The notes below the pieces were generated by a model. That model did not search any database. It saw only the letters and a program-made list of their open reading frames with translations, and was not told where the DNA came from. Shown piece by piece: positions 30,660-40,613 of a stretch of 64,000 nt of DNA (positions within the stretch are counted from its first letter, which is position 1; each line of letters opens with the position of its first letter). Source of the stretch: Debaryomyces hansenii CBS767 (lineage: Eukaryota > Ascomycota > Pichiomycetes > Serinales > Debaryomycetaceae); NCBI RefSeq assembly GCF_000006445.2, contig NC_006049.2, forward strand, positions 1,550,001 to 1,614,000, written 5' to 3'. The translations under genes were made by a program, and so were the position numbers.

Positions 30660-31451
30660 TTAATCAAAGGCTAATTGTTTTTTGATTTCAGCAATGGCTT
30701 TACCAGGATTCAAACCCTTTGGACAGGTTCTGGAACAGTTCATAATGGTGTGACATCTGTACAAGGACATGGAGTTTTGGAGCATTTCCTTTCTGGCTCT
30801 CGAGGCTTGATCTCTCGAGTCAATCAACCACCTGTAGGCTTGCATCAACACGGCAGGACCCAAGTATTGTTGTTGGTTCCACCAGTATGATGGACAAGCA
30901 GTAGAACAACAAGCACACAAAATACACTCGTATAAACCATCTAACTTAGCTCTGTCTTCAATACTTTGCAAGTTTTCACGTCCGTCTTCTGGGTGGGTGT
31001 CTCTTTGTAAGTATGGTTGAATAGACTTGTATTGCTTGTAGAAATGGGTCAAATCTGGTACCAAATCCCTAACAACGAACATATGTGGTAATGGGTAGAT
31101 CTTCAAGTCCTTGGATGTGTCTTCTTCTATACGGCACAAACAAGCTAAAGTATTTCTACCTCCAATGTTCATAGCACAGGATCCACAAATCCCTTCTCTA
31201 CAAGATCTTCTGAAAGTCAAAGTGGCATCTTGTTCATTTTTGATTTTTATAATAGCATCCAAGACCATAGGACCACATTGGTTCAAGTCGACTTCGTAAG
31301 TATTCATTTTTGGTTCGACTTCTGGGGTATCAGGATTCCATCTGTAAATTTGGAATTTCTTCATTCTGGTTTCTGCGTTAGCACTAGTGGCCAAGTTTCT
31401 GAACCTCTGTCCCAAAAAGCTGCTTCTTTGACGAATAATTGATTTAAACAT
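30660..31451 (-). CDS. SDH2: Succinate dehydrogenase iron-sulfur subunit
   Basis: A 263-residue iron-sulfur subunit of respiratory complex II. The first 25 residues ([20 protein letters not shown]...) form an Arg-rich, acid-free mitochondrial presequence. The plant-type ferredoxin domain carries the [2Fe-2S] ligands CREGICGSC and a later Cys in TLACLC. The C-terminal domain holds the [4Fe-4S] set [12 protein letters not shown] and the [3Fe-4S] set [14 protein letters not shown]. All cluster Cys residues are present and the length is normal. Confidence 0.98.
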   Translation of the reverse strand: MFKSIIRQRSSFLGQRFRNLATSANAETRMKKFQIYRWNPDTPEVEPKMNTYEVDLNQCGPMVLDAIIKIKNEQDATLTFRRSCREGICGSCAMNIGGRNTLACLCRIEEDTSKDLKIYPLPHMFVVRDLVPDLTHFYKQYKSIQPYLQRDTHPEDGRENLQSIEDRAKLDGLYECILCACCSTACPSYWWNQQQYLGPAVLMQAYRWLIDSRDQASRARKEMLQNSMSLYRCHTIMNCSRTCPKGLNPGKAIAEIKKQLAFD

Positions 31452-32826
31452 GCTGGATACCTTGTATATCGTATGTTAATGAAATAACTGGCTTAATTTA
31501 TCAACTTTACTTCTTACCTACAAAAGAAAATTTTATGACAAATCTTTATTCTTTATATTGTTCCCGGTGAATTCACCCGGGGAATATTTGAATATGTAAT
31601 TAAAAATTAGTGAGCGTTGATTGGATAACAAAATGAAATGCTCGCCAGACTACCAGAGGTATTTGGGTGTACTATATTTACCAAACGGTCTAAGGATATA
31701 GTATGGACGTATCGGATATGGTAGTATATATACTTGTAGAGTAAGTGGACCCACAGAGTTGATATATTTGCTTACATGGTGGATATTGTATGAGCTATAG
31801 TATAATAGCTGGTTGGTCTCGAAGTGCCGTGGAAAAATTTATATCCGAGAATGGTGTATGGATGAATGAATGTACGTTTGATCTGGAGAACCGATTGTTG
31901 CTTAAAAATTCAGGAGAGGGAATATATAAGCTTTGGTATCACGGGAGAACAGTAGATACTACTGGTATGGATAAAGAGAATGAAATCTTGTGTATAAGTA
32001 GAAGTGTAGAAATGGTTTTGGTGTAAAAAATTTGGGGTTTCGGAAATATGGAAACAGGTTTTCTTACAGTTGCAGGTAATTTTTGAATATATATTAAAAA
32101 ACTGGAAAAAATACAATCCACGTTAAAAACACCAAAATGATCAACGCTTACTAAGCGTATAATATAGACGATTAATTCCATTAAATATCTTCTGACGGTC
32201 TTTCACTAAGAGCGGAATTTGGACCTAAGAGGGGGGTAAATGCGGTGTAGTATTTGCAGCAATGAGGAATCTGAATAGGTCAAAAATCACTTCTGATAGG
32301 ATCTTTGCTATTTAAACAAACTATATGTTATTATCTGACATGTCACGATATACATATATGGTTTTGGAGCCTTTTAAGAATTTCTGTTTTATTAGCTTTC
32401 GGCAATTTGGCCCAAACCGCCTAGTTTACTTCATGAAAATAGTTCAAAACATTATATGGCAGCCTTTTCTACCAAACTACAACTGACGTCAACTTACCAG
32501 GCGCAAATCCACTATGCTGTTGTGTCTTCTTACAAGTTGAGCTTATAATTCCGAATTATGGGGTAACTATTACATAATCAGTAATTCTAATTAATGCTAA
32601 GGGATTATACCCAACTTCCTATCTTCAGACACCATATAGAATTATGGCTGCTTCAAAAATCGAATTATTCAATGTTCTTTTTTGAGGTGCCCTTAACGTT
32701 TATCTTTGCATATTGATATCGCATGTAACACATTTTTCGCAATAGTCTTTTTCTAGCTACATACAAAATACACTATTCATCCAGTACAGGTAATGAGAGC
32801 GATATATATTATGCTTCAATTAAATC
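31452..32826. other. 1.4-kb spacer between SDH2 and the nuclease/kinase gene
   Basis: Contains the SDH2 promoter on the left and the 3' end of the minus-strand gene on the right. One ATG-started frame of 78 codons (31790-32026, plus) shows no recognisable domain and no supporting context. No tRNA, LTR or strong repeat is visible. For a compact yeast genome this is long, so an unannotated RNA or a decayed gene is possible. Confidence 0.45.
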
Positions 32827-34725
32827 CTACTTCGTTGTAGTTGTAGTTTTCGTATCGTGCGACTCGAAACTCATTTCTGCAAGCTCAAAATCAGAAGAGG
32901 TATTTTCATCACTTTCATCATTATGATTCGTATCACCTTTGTCATTAACTGCAACTTGGCTTTTCGTTATATCTGGATTGACTTGCTCATCTTCTTCTTT
33001 CTTATTAGTAGAACTATTCACCCCAAATATGTTATCAAGAGACTCAAGGTCATCCTGTTTGCTTTCTTCACTGCATGGGAACTTCGATAAGCCAAAGTCA
33101 ATTAAGGTAATTTTACCTGACTCTGAAACATGAATGTTGCTCCTCAGTATGTCATTATGTGAGATTCTCAACAGATGGAGTTCCTTGAGCCTCAACATAA
33201 TAACCTCATATACCTTTTTCTCGTCCCATTGTTCTCTTGGTATTTCTTTTCCTAAATATTCAAATATATGCATTGGATGGTCAGTAAGCCCATTCCAATA
33301 CCCTGATGCAAAAAGCTTTGGAAAATTCGAAGCAAACTGCGATTTTGCAATTTCTTCATTAATTACAAGTTCATTGAAGAACATGTCATAGTAACCTTTT
33401 CTATCAGGAATACCAAAACATGTCAAATCATTCTGTCTCCATAAACGACTAGAATAATAGTACAATTTCACAAACACCGTGGATGGGAGGTATACTGATA
33501 AACTAGGATAACATTTTGCAGAATCGTAAATTACCCGACAATAGGTGTTGCCATAGATTTTGTCCTTTATCTCGTGGACGTTTTCTTTATCAGCCGCTTC
33601 AGATACTGTATCAAATGATCTCATTGATGAGTCTCTGAGAGATTTAGGACGCACGTTAAGTAACGGGTCCGACTTCTTGGCCGTGTGCGCTATACTAACA
33701 TATTTTCTTAACCTGTTTTGTATCTCAATTGCATCATCTTCTGTTTGGTAGAAAAAGCCAGCCATTGCCGACCTTAAAGTAATTCCATGTGCAAAAGTTT
33801 CTGGGTCACTAATAATATGGTAATCTACGGACATTTGACCTTCAACAATGTCATATTTGAAAAACCCTGAAAATGATTGATGGTTCGAGGTTAGAATTCT
33901 ATTCGTGCCACAGAGAAAAGCATCGTAAAAATATTTACTTAGAACTAAAGCAAATAATATTCCAGGATTCCAATGTGCATCTTGATATAAATATTCTGTC
34001 TGTTGATCCATTCGCCTAAAGTCTTCTATAGCTTCTTTAAATTTCTCAAATCCTTGAGCCAAATAGTAATTTTCTGTTTTGTAATCACCTAATCCGAAAC
34101 AGATTTCAGGAAAATGCCCATCTCCTGATTCGTATTCAGCGAAATGTATAATATCAGGCTCTATAAATATATCTTTATTCAAAGGAGGTCTTAAATATGA
34201 GGCATTGCCAAAATAGTGGTGAATACCACAAATATCTTGGTAAATGTCGTTGATTGGCACACATATTGTTCCATTAAAGTAATATTGGATATGATTCTCC
34301 ACACGCTGAGGATTTCCAAATGGATAACGATATGAACGCAGTAAAGGCCATATAGAAAACTTCTGCCCTCTGATACCAGTTTCAAGAGGAGCAAGATAGC
34401 TATTTTTAAATTCCTTACTACTCATCTCTCTGAATTCAGCATTAATCATTGCATCAGTAATATAGGCTAGTGCCGATAAATCAGGTGCCACGCCTACGCC
34501 TATGGATGCATGGTTCTTGCTCACGAATTTCTTTGGAGCATGTTCTACTAAACCTCCTCTACTTCGAATCCTTAACAAGTGAGTATCCAAAAAGACCCTA
34601 ACATTTTGTTCTTCATCGTTCTGGACCCTAGCAAATAATGTTGGATCCAATACAAGACGATTCCTGGCTGGTTCGTCGAAGGTAATATCATTGCTGTCTT
34701 CACCGGAGAAGTACATAAGTGGCAT
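32827..34725 (-). CDS. PD-(D/E)XK nuclease-like domain fused to a protein-kinase-like domain
   Basis: A 632-residue protein with no signal or membrane segment. The middle (about 185-295) has the layout of a restriction-endonuclease fold: PD at 190-191, DYK at 214-216 within ICFGLGDYKT, a helix, then CGTNRILTSNHQSFSGFF, the beta-strand pattern usual after the catalytic DxK in fungal kinase-linked nucleases. The C-terminal third (about 405-560) is kinase-like: Lys420 in VFVKLY, catalytic loop HNDILRSN (His523, Asp525, Asn530) and DFG (543-545). The tail is acidic and disordered. Such fusions are known in fungi and in CRN-type effector families, where nuclease and kinase domains are combined. 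The role here is unknown. It is divergent from the aldolase and shares its motif-bearing promoter. Confidence 0.62.
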   Translation of the reverse strand: MPLMYFSGEDSNDITFDEPARNRLVLDPTLFARVQNDEEQNVRVFLDTHLLRIRSRGGLVEHAPKKFVSKNHASIGVGVAPDLSALAYITDAMINAEFREMSSKEFKNSYLAPLETGIRGQKFSIWPLLRSYRYPFGNPQRVENHIQYYFNGTICVPINDIYQDICGIHHYFGNASYLRPPLNKDIFIEPDIIHFAEYESGDGHFPEICFGLGDYKTENYYLAQGFEKFKEAIEDFRRMDQQTEYLYQDAHWNPGILFALVLSKYFYDAFLCGTNRILTSNHQSFSGFFKYDIVEGQMSVDYHIISDPETFAHGITLRSAMAGFFYQTEDDAIEIQNRLRKYVSIAHTAKKSDPLLNVRPKSLRDSSMRSFDTVSEAADKENVHEIKDKIYGNTYCRVIYDSAKCYPSLSVYLPSTVFVKLYYYSSRLWRQNDLTCFGIPDRKGYYDMFFNELVINEEIAKSQFASNFPKLFASGYWNGLTDHPMHIFEYLGKEIPREQWDEKKVYEVIMLRLKELHLLRISHNDILRSNIHVSESGKITLIDFGLSKFPCSEESKQDDLESLDNIFGVNSSTNKKEEDEQVNPDITKSQVAVNDKGDTNHNDESDENTSSDFELAEMSFESHDTKTTTTTK

Positions 34726-35485
34726 AGTGGTTAGTTCTTATAACTGTGTTTATAGTGTTTATCCCTAAATGCATTGATGGGGATAAGCTCAATTAAATGT
34801 TGATAAGCATAAAATAACACATTTTGATTCATGAAGATTATCTTGTTTTAAATACGTTTCACTAATCTGAGTAATAAGACATAAGCGTATCAGATTATTG
34901 TCTCGCAGCCACCAGTTTTCAGAAATACTAACTTCTTTATGGTCCTTATTTGGACTTGAAGTAATATTTAAAAATCACTGATAATTATACTCAACGTAAC
35001 TTTAGCGCAAAAATGCGCTGCTTCACAATATTACAAATTATGCCATACGCTACGAACATTTTTATACAGAAACCATAAGGTATTATGGCAGCTTTGAAAA
35101 TAGGTTCTACAACAATATGCTGGTAAAAAAGATTTCGTTATTCCGTGTCCTTTACCCACCCCCATCGACCGATACCAGCATCTTGGTGGTGGATGGGAAG
35201 ACAGTATAGAGACAATGCTGTTAAACAATAGTATGTACAGTTTATATCTTATAATACCTCGCAAATAGAGGTTCTATAGTGACATTTGATGAATGACTGT
35301 CGCCTTTGATAAAAAAGAGTGGATTGCAACCTTTTCTCCTCCATGCCATCCACCAGAAGTTTCCACCATCCACCGGAATATCTAAGAGCCTTTGAAATAC
35401 ATGGATGCAACTTTTCGTTTATAAAAGAAACTACTTGCTTACCCGTAGATATAATCCAATTATTTGTAAACAAATTACAACCATA
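34726..35485. other. Divergent promoter, nuclease/kinase gene and aldolase gene
   Basis: 760 bp with no gene. It contains three copies of the cluster motif (next entry), a perfect hairpin AGCGCA-AAAA-TGCGCT at 35004-35019, and TATAAAA near 35420, about 65 bp before the aldolase ATG. Confidence 0.6.
35188..35374. promoter_or_regulatory. Three copies of CCATCCACC in the aldolase promoter
   Basis: GGTGGATGG at 35188-35196, CCATCCACC at 35346-35354 and again at 35366-35374. The last two are direct copies exactly 20 bp apart, about two helical turns, so a factor would contact the same DNA face. The same element occurs in the two other divergent promoters of this block. Sequence repetition is observed; regulation is inferred. 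Confidence 0.65.
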
Positions 35486-36436
35486 ATGACACTTCAAGAC
35501 CAAATTATGCAAGGTGGAATATATACACCAATCCCTACGTTTTTCAAGCTGGATAGCAAATACACGTTGGATTTAGAAACCCAAGTTTCCCATGCACAAT
35601 TTTTATATAAGAATGGTATCCGCGGACTAGTAGTATGTGGGTCTATGGGTGAATGTGTACACTTAACAGCAAAGGAAAGACACGAAGTTGTGGCTGCAAT
35701 TAGGAAAGCTATTCCAGACGAAAACTTTAAACTCATTGCTGGAGCCCCACCAATGGGCAGTATTCAAGAGGCTATTGAAGAATCAGATCTGGCTGCCACA
35801 GCTGGAGCGAACTTTATTATTTTGCTAGTTCCAGGCTATTTCGGGCCGTCATTGATAAGCCAGCAAGGTATACTTGAATATTTTACCCAGGTTGCAGACC
35901 AATCTGCCCTTCCTGTTATGGTATACAACTACCCTGGTACCTGTAATAACGTAACAATTACACTCGACACCTACGAGAAATTAGCTCAGCATCCAAATAT
36001 CGTGGGTACAAAATTAACCCACTTTAATTTGGATTTATATACTTTGTTAGGAAAAAACACAACCATCTGCAAGACTAACAATTTTAGACCATTTACTGGT
36101 TTGGGCCAAGTCCTAGTTCCTGCCTTATCAGTGGGAATTTATGGTGCCATTGATGGATTATCTGCATTGTTCCCTAAAGTCATGGTCAAGCTATACAATT
36201 TATGTAAAGAAGGAAAATCTACCGAAGCTTCTGATTTGCAATACTTGGTTACCAAGGCAGATATGATGATTTTAGAATTGAATGTCGTCGGTATAAAATA
36301 TGCTATTAAACAGGTACACAATTTTGGAGATAACTTGACAGGAAGACCACCATTAAGTAGATCAATTGATATGGATGCTTATAAAAAATTTCAACCTGAT
36401 ATCGAAACATTAGCTAAGATCGAAAATTCGTTATAG
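35486..36436 (+). CDS. DHDPS/HOGA-family class I aldolase
   Basis: A 316-residue TIM-barrel lyase of the dihydrodipicolinate synthase / N-acetylneuraminate lyase / 4-hydroxy-2-oxoglutarate aldolase family, which forms a Schiff base with pyruvate-type oxo acids. Key elements: carboxylate-binding GSMGE (52-56), the proton-relay Tyr in VMVYNYPG, and the Schiff-base Lys176 in VGTKLTHF. I use the ATG at 35486, where family homology begins. An in-frame ATG at 35405 would add 27 residues that are basic and acid-free, like a mitochondrial presequence, but a TATAAAA lies between the two ATGs, which favours the shorter form. Yeasts do not make lysine by the DAP pathway, so a catabolic aldolase role is more likely than DHDPS. 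Confidence 0.82.
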   Translation: MTLQDQIMQGGIYTPIPTFFKLDSKYTLDLETQVSHAQFLYKNGIRGLVVCGSMGECVHLTAKERHEVVAAIRKAIPDENFKLIAGAPPMGSIQEAIEESDLAATAGANFIILLVPGYFGPSLISQQGILEYFTQVADQSALPVMVYNYPGTCNNVTITLDTYEKLAQHPNIVGTKLTHFNLDLYTLLGKNTTICKTNNFRPFTGLGQVLVPALSVGIYGAIDGLSALFPKVMVKLYNLCKEGKSTEASDLQYLVTKADMMILELNVVGIKYAIKQVHNFGDNLTGRPPLSRSIDMDAYKKFQPDIETLAKIENSL

Positions 36437-36501
36437 TTAAATTCGCAATCATAAAGTTTATCCTCTCTTTTCTATTAAATCTTTAATATACCTTTATAAT
36501 A

Positions 36502-37305
36502 ATGAATACTAGTACAAGCGATCAAGAATACTATAAACATGGATATGATAATTATGTAGCTAAGACACACGAGTGGAGAACTGCTAAAAATTGTTCGGCC
36601 TATATGCTTTCAGTTATCAAACCAACGGACAAGATTTTAGATGTTGGTTGTGGTCCAGGAACTATTACTTGTGACTTGGGTACATATGTTCCCCAAGGAA
36701 GTGTTATAGGAGTAGAACCTACGAAGGAAATAATTGAGGAAGCTAGTTCGAAGAGTGCTGAGAACGGAATAAAAAATGTCAAATTTGAAGTGGCATCTGT
36801 GTACAAGTTACCATACAAAGATGATACGTTCGATATTGTTCATTCACATCAAGTAATTATCCATTTGAAGGATAGAGTTGATGCAATAAAGGAGATGAAG
36901 AGGGTGACTAAACCTAATGGATATGTCTGCTGTAGAGAAGGAGATATGGAATCAGTTATAGTATATCCAACAAACTACGATAAGATTAGGGAATATTTTA
37001 CCAGTGCGGGTTTGAGTGGATACACAAGTACTACATGCGGTAGAAGATTACGGGAGTTAGCACTAGACGCTGGATTCAATTCAGGTAATATAAATTCAAC
37101 GGCTTCGAATTGGTGTATCTCAAATGATGATACTAGAAAGTGGTTTACCAATATGTATATTGAAAGGTTAGAACGCTCAAAGCAATGGATAGGAAAGGAT
37201 GATACTATAAGGAGTGAGATTGTAAAATCTATGAAAGACTGGAGCTCCGATGAGAAAGGATGGTTAACTATGATACACGGTGAAATTGTTTGCCAGAAGC
37301 AATGA
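36502..37305 (+). CDS. Class I SAM-dependent methyltransferase
   Basis: A 267-residue Rossmann methyltransferase (UbiE/Methyltransf_11 type). Motif I is ILDVGCGPGTIT (about 45-56), followed by VIGVEPT with the acidic residue that holds the SAM ribose, and FDIVHSHQVIIHL as motif IV. The C-terminal half would carry the acceptor site and is not diagnostic. Only 65 bp separate it from the aldolase stop, and the cluster motif is absent in that gap. The substrate is unknown; related fungal genes are often found in metabolic clusters. Confidence 0.8.
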   Translation: MNTSTSDQEYYKHGYDNYVAKTHEWRTAKNCSAYMLSVIKPTDKILDVGCGPGTITCDLGTYVPQGSVIGVEPTKEIIEEASSKSAENGIKNVKFEVASVYKLPYKDDTFDIVHSHQVIIHLKDRVDAIKEMKRVTKPNGYVCCREGDMESVIVYPTNYDKIREYFTSAGLSGYTSTTCGRRLRELALDAGFNSGNINSTASNWCISNDDTRKWFTNMYIERLERSKQWIGKDDTIRSEIVKSMKDWSSDEKGWLTMIHGEIVCQKQ

Positions 37306-37723
37306 TGGGCCAGTGAGTTATATATATTAGGTAGTAATTTGTAAAAATATTGAATAAATCAATGTTAAGTTAACGTATATAGGCCCGAAAGCAGACGATT
37401 TTTACAAATCTCCAGCACCCGACCTAATTCATTAAATGTAGTAATACAATTCATTATATTTATTAGCTGGATAACATAGTAGATCATATAATTCTTCAAG
37501 CTATTAATAATAATATAACACCTGGAAATATAGTTCATATAATTTCTAAAGTTTGTCCATGTTTAATAAAATTATAAGCAAATGTATCTTATTATAACAT
37601 ATAATATGAAAATAGATAAACTAGTTGAAGGTATATCAAATATTGCTAAACATACTGGAGAATCTGAATGAACACATATCTATTGTACTAATGAGTTTAT
37701 ATTAAAACTTATACAAATATTAA
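37306..37723. other. Convergent spacer with mitochondrial-like insert
   Basis: Lies between the 3' ends of the methyltransferase and DSD1 genes. Roughly 37440-37700 has mitochondrial-like composition and includes the COX2 fragment listed above. No nuclear gene is visible. Confidence 0.6.
37499..37582 (-). pseudogene. NUMT: fragment of mitochondrial COX2
   Basis: Read on the minus strand with TGA as Trp, the 28 codons contain HGQTLEIIWTIFP and a hydrophobic tail, the hallmark of cytochrome oxidase subunit 2 around its second membrane helix. The Trp is coded by TGA (complement of 37535-37537), which only makes sense in mitochondrial code. The surrounding DNA is extremely A+T-rich: I count 21 G/C of 120 at 37501-37620. 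A further minus-strand piece (about 37585-37664, DSP... then a hydrophobic run IFILYVIIRY) may be the preceding part of COX2 in a shifted frame. Homology stops abruptly after the segment, so the insert is a broken or mosaic fragment. Confidence 0.75.
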
Positions 37724-38998
37724 CTACCAGCCTCTCCATGGTACCCAGATATCGACAACTTCGTCAGAGCCATCAACCACAAAATACCAAGGATAAGATG
37801 CTGCCGTAATACAGCTGTGCTGCGGCGTAATACTGACTTGAGTACCTAATGGGATAAAGGTTGTATCTTTTGATTCATCTAACGGTGTGAGTATACCATG
37901 TTCCTGACTTATTCTACCGACAATCCAATTGTTATACTGGCGGGGCTCCAATATTCTGCCGTGACCTGGTAATGGTCCAAATTCTCTAGCTAATGCGATA
38001 ACTCCAGCGTTTACTAATTGCTCACCAGGTGATTTAGAACCCCTATCTGGATAGGTAGATATGACTTCAGCAATAACTTTAGAAGACACATCTTCGTAAC
38101 TTACGCAACCTGTAGCCACTTGTTGTAGATCACAACACGGGTAGTTACCGGCATGTAATTCTAAGATACCAGCTAATTTACCACCCAATGAGTTCTCTAA
38201 CTCTTCTTGAGATAATATTTCAGATGCGTGAGCTGTTGGGGTTGCACCCACAGATAATTGCAAATTTGTCAAACTTGGGTCTACCTTAAGAGCTGCCTTT
38301 GCTGCTTTATTTGCGTGGCTGATTTCGTCAATAAGGACCCTCTTGGCTTTGTTCTCCGAATCAGCACTATATGAATGACCGGCATGGCAATAAAAACCAT
38401 AAATTTCAACATTTTTCTTGACTTCTTCGTCATTCAATGCCCTTTTCAAGACTTTGTTCAATATTTCTGAGTCATTCAACAACCCAGCTCTATCAGTTCC
38501 CATATTAATCTTGACGAAAATAGACCATTTCTGATTTCGTGAATTTGAGTTATTGTAGGCAGTTAAGATATCCAATTGTTCCGGGCTGTCTAGCATTAAG
38601 CGTAATTTTGGAACTTTCGTACTCAAATCTGCCAATTCGTCCAACCTTGATTTGACAACTGGCAAACTGAATAGAATGTCAGATATAAGACCTTTCTCCA
38701 CCAATGGAACTAGATTCCATGCTTCCATTAACGTAGAAACTACAACTTTATCAGTTTTCAAACTTCCACTACCTAATTGTAACAAAGTTCCTTCAGTAGA
38801 TTTGTGAGTCTTTACATGTGCCCTAAACTCAGCATTCAACTTCGATGAGTTGTGAAGCATCTTGTCGCTATTTTTCCGGAATACATTTCTATCAATGATA
38901 AATGATGGTGTAGGTAATTCTTGTAATCTTTTACCTTTGTAATTTTTCAAAAGAACTTCTTTATCAGCCAATGGTGTGAATTTTGATGGATAAGCCAT
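37724..38998 (-). CDS. DSD1: D-serine dehydratase, PLP- and zinc-dependent
   Basis: A 424-residue fold-type III PLP enzyme matching yeast Dsd1 (about 428 residues), which converts D-serine to pyruvate and ammonia through 2-aminoacrylate. The PLP Lys is Lys63 in RAHVKTHK. The zinc ligands are His394 and Cys396 in TPQHSC, whose presence separates eukaryotic D-serine dehydratase from D-threonine aldolase. Other family elements are KINMGTDRAG and GFYCHAGHSY. The family also includes D-threo-3-hydroxyaspartate dehydratase, so the true substrate may be another beta-hydroxy D-amino acid. It is divergent from the esterase across a promoter with the cluster motif. RidA, which clears 2-aminoacrylate, is coded 4 kb away. 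Confidence 0.88.
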   Translation of the reverse strand: MAYPSKFTPLADKEVLLKNYKGKRLQELPTPSFIIDRNVFRKNSDKMLHNSSKLNAEFRAHVKTHKSTEGTLLQLGSGSLKTDKVVVSTLMEAWNLVPLVEKGLISDILFSLPVVKSRLDELADLSTKVPKLRLMLDSPEQLDILTAYNNSNSRNQKWSIFVKINMGTDRAGLLNDSEILNKVLKRALNDEEVKKNVEIYGFYCHAGHSYSADSENKAKRVLIDEISHANKAAKAALKVDPSLTNLQLSVGATPTAHASEILSQEELENSLGGKLAGILELHAGNYPCCDLQQVATGCVSYEDVSSKVIAEVISTYPDRGSKSPGEQLVNAGVIALAREFGPLPGHGRILEPRQYNNWIVGRISQEHGILTPLDESKDTTFIPLGTQVSITPQHSCITAASYPWYFVVDGSDEVVDIWVPWRGW

Positions 38999-39456
38999 TT
39001 TTATTTTCGATAATAAATGTTATATTAAAATGCATATGAATTAGAGGATGTAGTCAATTTTATAACCACCTGCAAGGCATAATCAGTTTAGAGGAGAACG
39101 CGAAATATGTTCCGGAAGCCACCCACCGAGTCAAAATATACATCCACCAACCCACCAAGAGTCAATTTAGTATCCATTGTAATTTTCATAATATTGACCA
39201 AATATGAATGTTTTCTGATTGACTACGCAATTGCAGTCATGATCAATCCATCAAGTATCCCCCAATATGTAGAGAGGGTCAGAAATGAATCAAATGCAAC
39301 GTTGCATTGCCGATAATATTGATGCCATCCACCAGGACATAATGAGTGAAAGTGGAGGAAAGATAAGGCTGGAACCACGAGATATACCGTGTATTTAAAA
39401 CTGACGAAATACTATGCTACTGATAATTTTTAGTCTGGAAGTAAATTATAACGATA
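38999..39456. promoter_or_regulatory. DSD1/esterase divergent promoter with cluster motifs
   Basis: Contains CCATCCACC at 39325-39333 in the context GCCATCCACCAG (identical over 12 bases to the copy at 35345), ACATCCACCA at 39140-39149, and near-matches CCACCCACC (39119-39127) and CCCACCAA just after the second. A GATAAG lies at 39362-39367 and a TATTTAAA near 39391 probably serves the esterase. No gene is seen. Confidence 0.65.
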
Positions 39457-40530
39457 ATGCCAGACTATAAGCTCCAATCAGACTTTTCATTTGCCGGTGG
39501 TATTCCTGAAGCACCATTCAAGCTACATGAGTCCATGACTAAGAAATTGGATCCAGAATACGTGAAATTTTTCAATTCCACTTTGAGTAGCAATCCTAAC
39601 ATAGCTTATACTCATAGAGTTCCATTAGAAAAGTTAAGGAAGGCAGGAAATGTGATTCCTGGTCAAACACCATTAACTGAAATGGCAAAAACTTATGACA
39701 TAGAGATTCCAAGAAAGCATACAAAAGCTGCTAATTCAATCCCTGCTAGGGTATTTGTTCCTAAAGGAAATAAACCTAGTGAAGGATGGCCCTTGTTAGT
39801 ATGGTTTCATGGTGGGGGTTGGGTTCTAGGAGGTTTGGATACGGAGAACTCATTTTGCACGAAAGTGGCTGACCTTTGCAAATGTGTGGTTGTTAGCGTG
39901 GATTATAGATTAGCTCCTCAAGATCCGTTTCCAGCATGTGTTGATGATTCATTTGAAGCAGTTCTCTGGGCGTTAGAATTAGGCCCTACTGAATTAGAAA
40001 TCAACTCTACTAAAATATGTGTGGGAGGGTCTTCTGCCGGTGGTAATTTAACAGCCATAGTCACACATAAGTATGCTAATTCGGAATTGGCTAGTAAATT
40101 GCCTCCCATCTGCTTCCAGCTTATGGTTGTACCGGTTACTGACAATTCTGCTACTGCAGAAACTCAACCATCGTGGGGGGAAAATGAATATACACCTCAA
40201 TTACCGGCTGAGAAAATGATATGGTATAGGACTTTATATTTACAAAAAGGAGGTGACGAGTATATTAACCCTGAATCATCACCATTATTTTATCCAAATG
40301 AAAGTTTTGTTAAACTACCTCCTTGTTTTATAGCAGCTGCAGAATGCGATGTTTTAAGATCAGAGGCGGAAGCATATGCTAAAAAATTGAAACAAAATGG
40401 TATTCCAACTGAAATAGTAATCTATCCGGGTGTACCACACCCAGTAATGGTTATGGATGCAATATTACAGCAAGGTAGAGATCTCATCCAAAATACAACA
40501 GACGCACTTAAGAAAGCATTCTATAATTAG
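39457..40530 (+). CDS. HSL-type alpha/beta-hydrolase (carboxylesterase)
   Basis: A 357-residue alpha/beta hydrolase of the hormone-sensitive-lipase class (abhydrolase_3). The oxyanion motif is HGGGW (118-122) and the nucleophile elbow GSSAG has Ser193. YRLAPQDPFPA is the usual HSL-family sequence between them. The acid lies in AAECDVLRSEAEAY and the His in GVPHPV. The catalytic triad is complete. There is no signal peptide or membrane segment, so it is probably cytosolic. It would hydrolyse a small ester, lactone or amide; the cluster context suggests it opens or deacylates a substrate for the DSD1/RidA/aldolase steps, which is inference. Confidence 0.84.
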   Translation: MPDYKLQSDFSFAGGIPEAPFKLHESMTKKLDPEYVKFFNSTLSSNPNIAYTHRVPLEKLRKAGNVIPGQTPLTEMAKTYDIEIPRKHTKAANSIPARVFVPKGNKPSEGWPLLVWFHGGGWVLGGLDTENSFCTKVADLCKCVVVSVDYRLAPQDPFPACVDDSFEAVLWALELGPTELEINSTKICVGGSSAGGNLTAIVTHKYANSELASKLPPICFQLMVVPVTDNSATAETQPSWGENEYTPQLPAEKMIWYRTLYLQKGGDEYINPESSPLFYPNESFVKLPPCFIAAAECDVLRSEAEAYAKKLKQNGIPTEIVIYPGVPHPVMVMDAILQQGRDLIQNTTDALKKAFYN

Positions 40531-40613
40531 TTTGATTTATATAATAAATCACATATATAGAAATAAATGTATGTTTTACAACTATATTGATTTATGAATC
40601 TTTATGGAGTATT

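Noticed and set aside
31790..32026. 78-codon ATG-started frame
   Set aside because: No domain, no strong context and no homology I can recognise; kept only as a remark on the spacer.
33479..33486. Extra copy of GTGGATGG
   Set aside because: Inside the coding sequence of the nuclease/kinase gene, without the extra G of the promoter copies; taken as chance.
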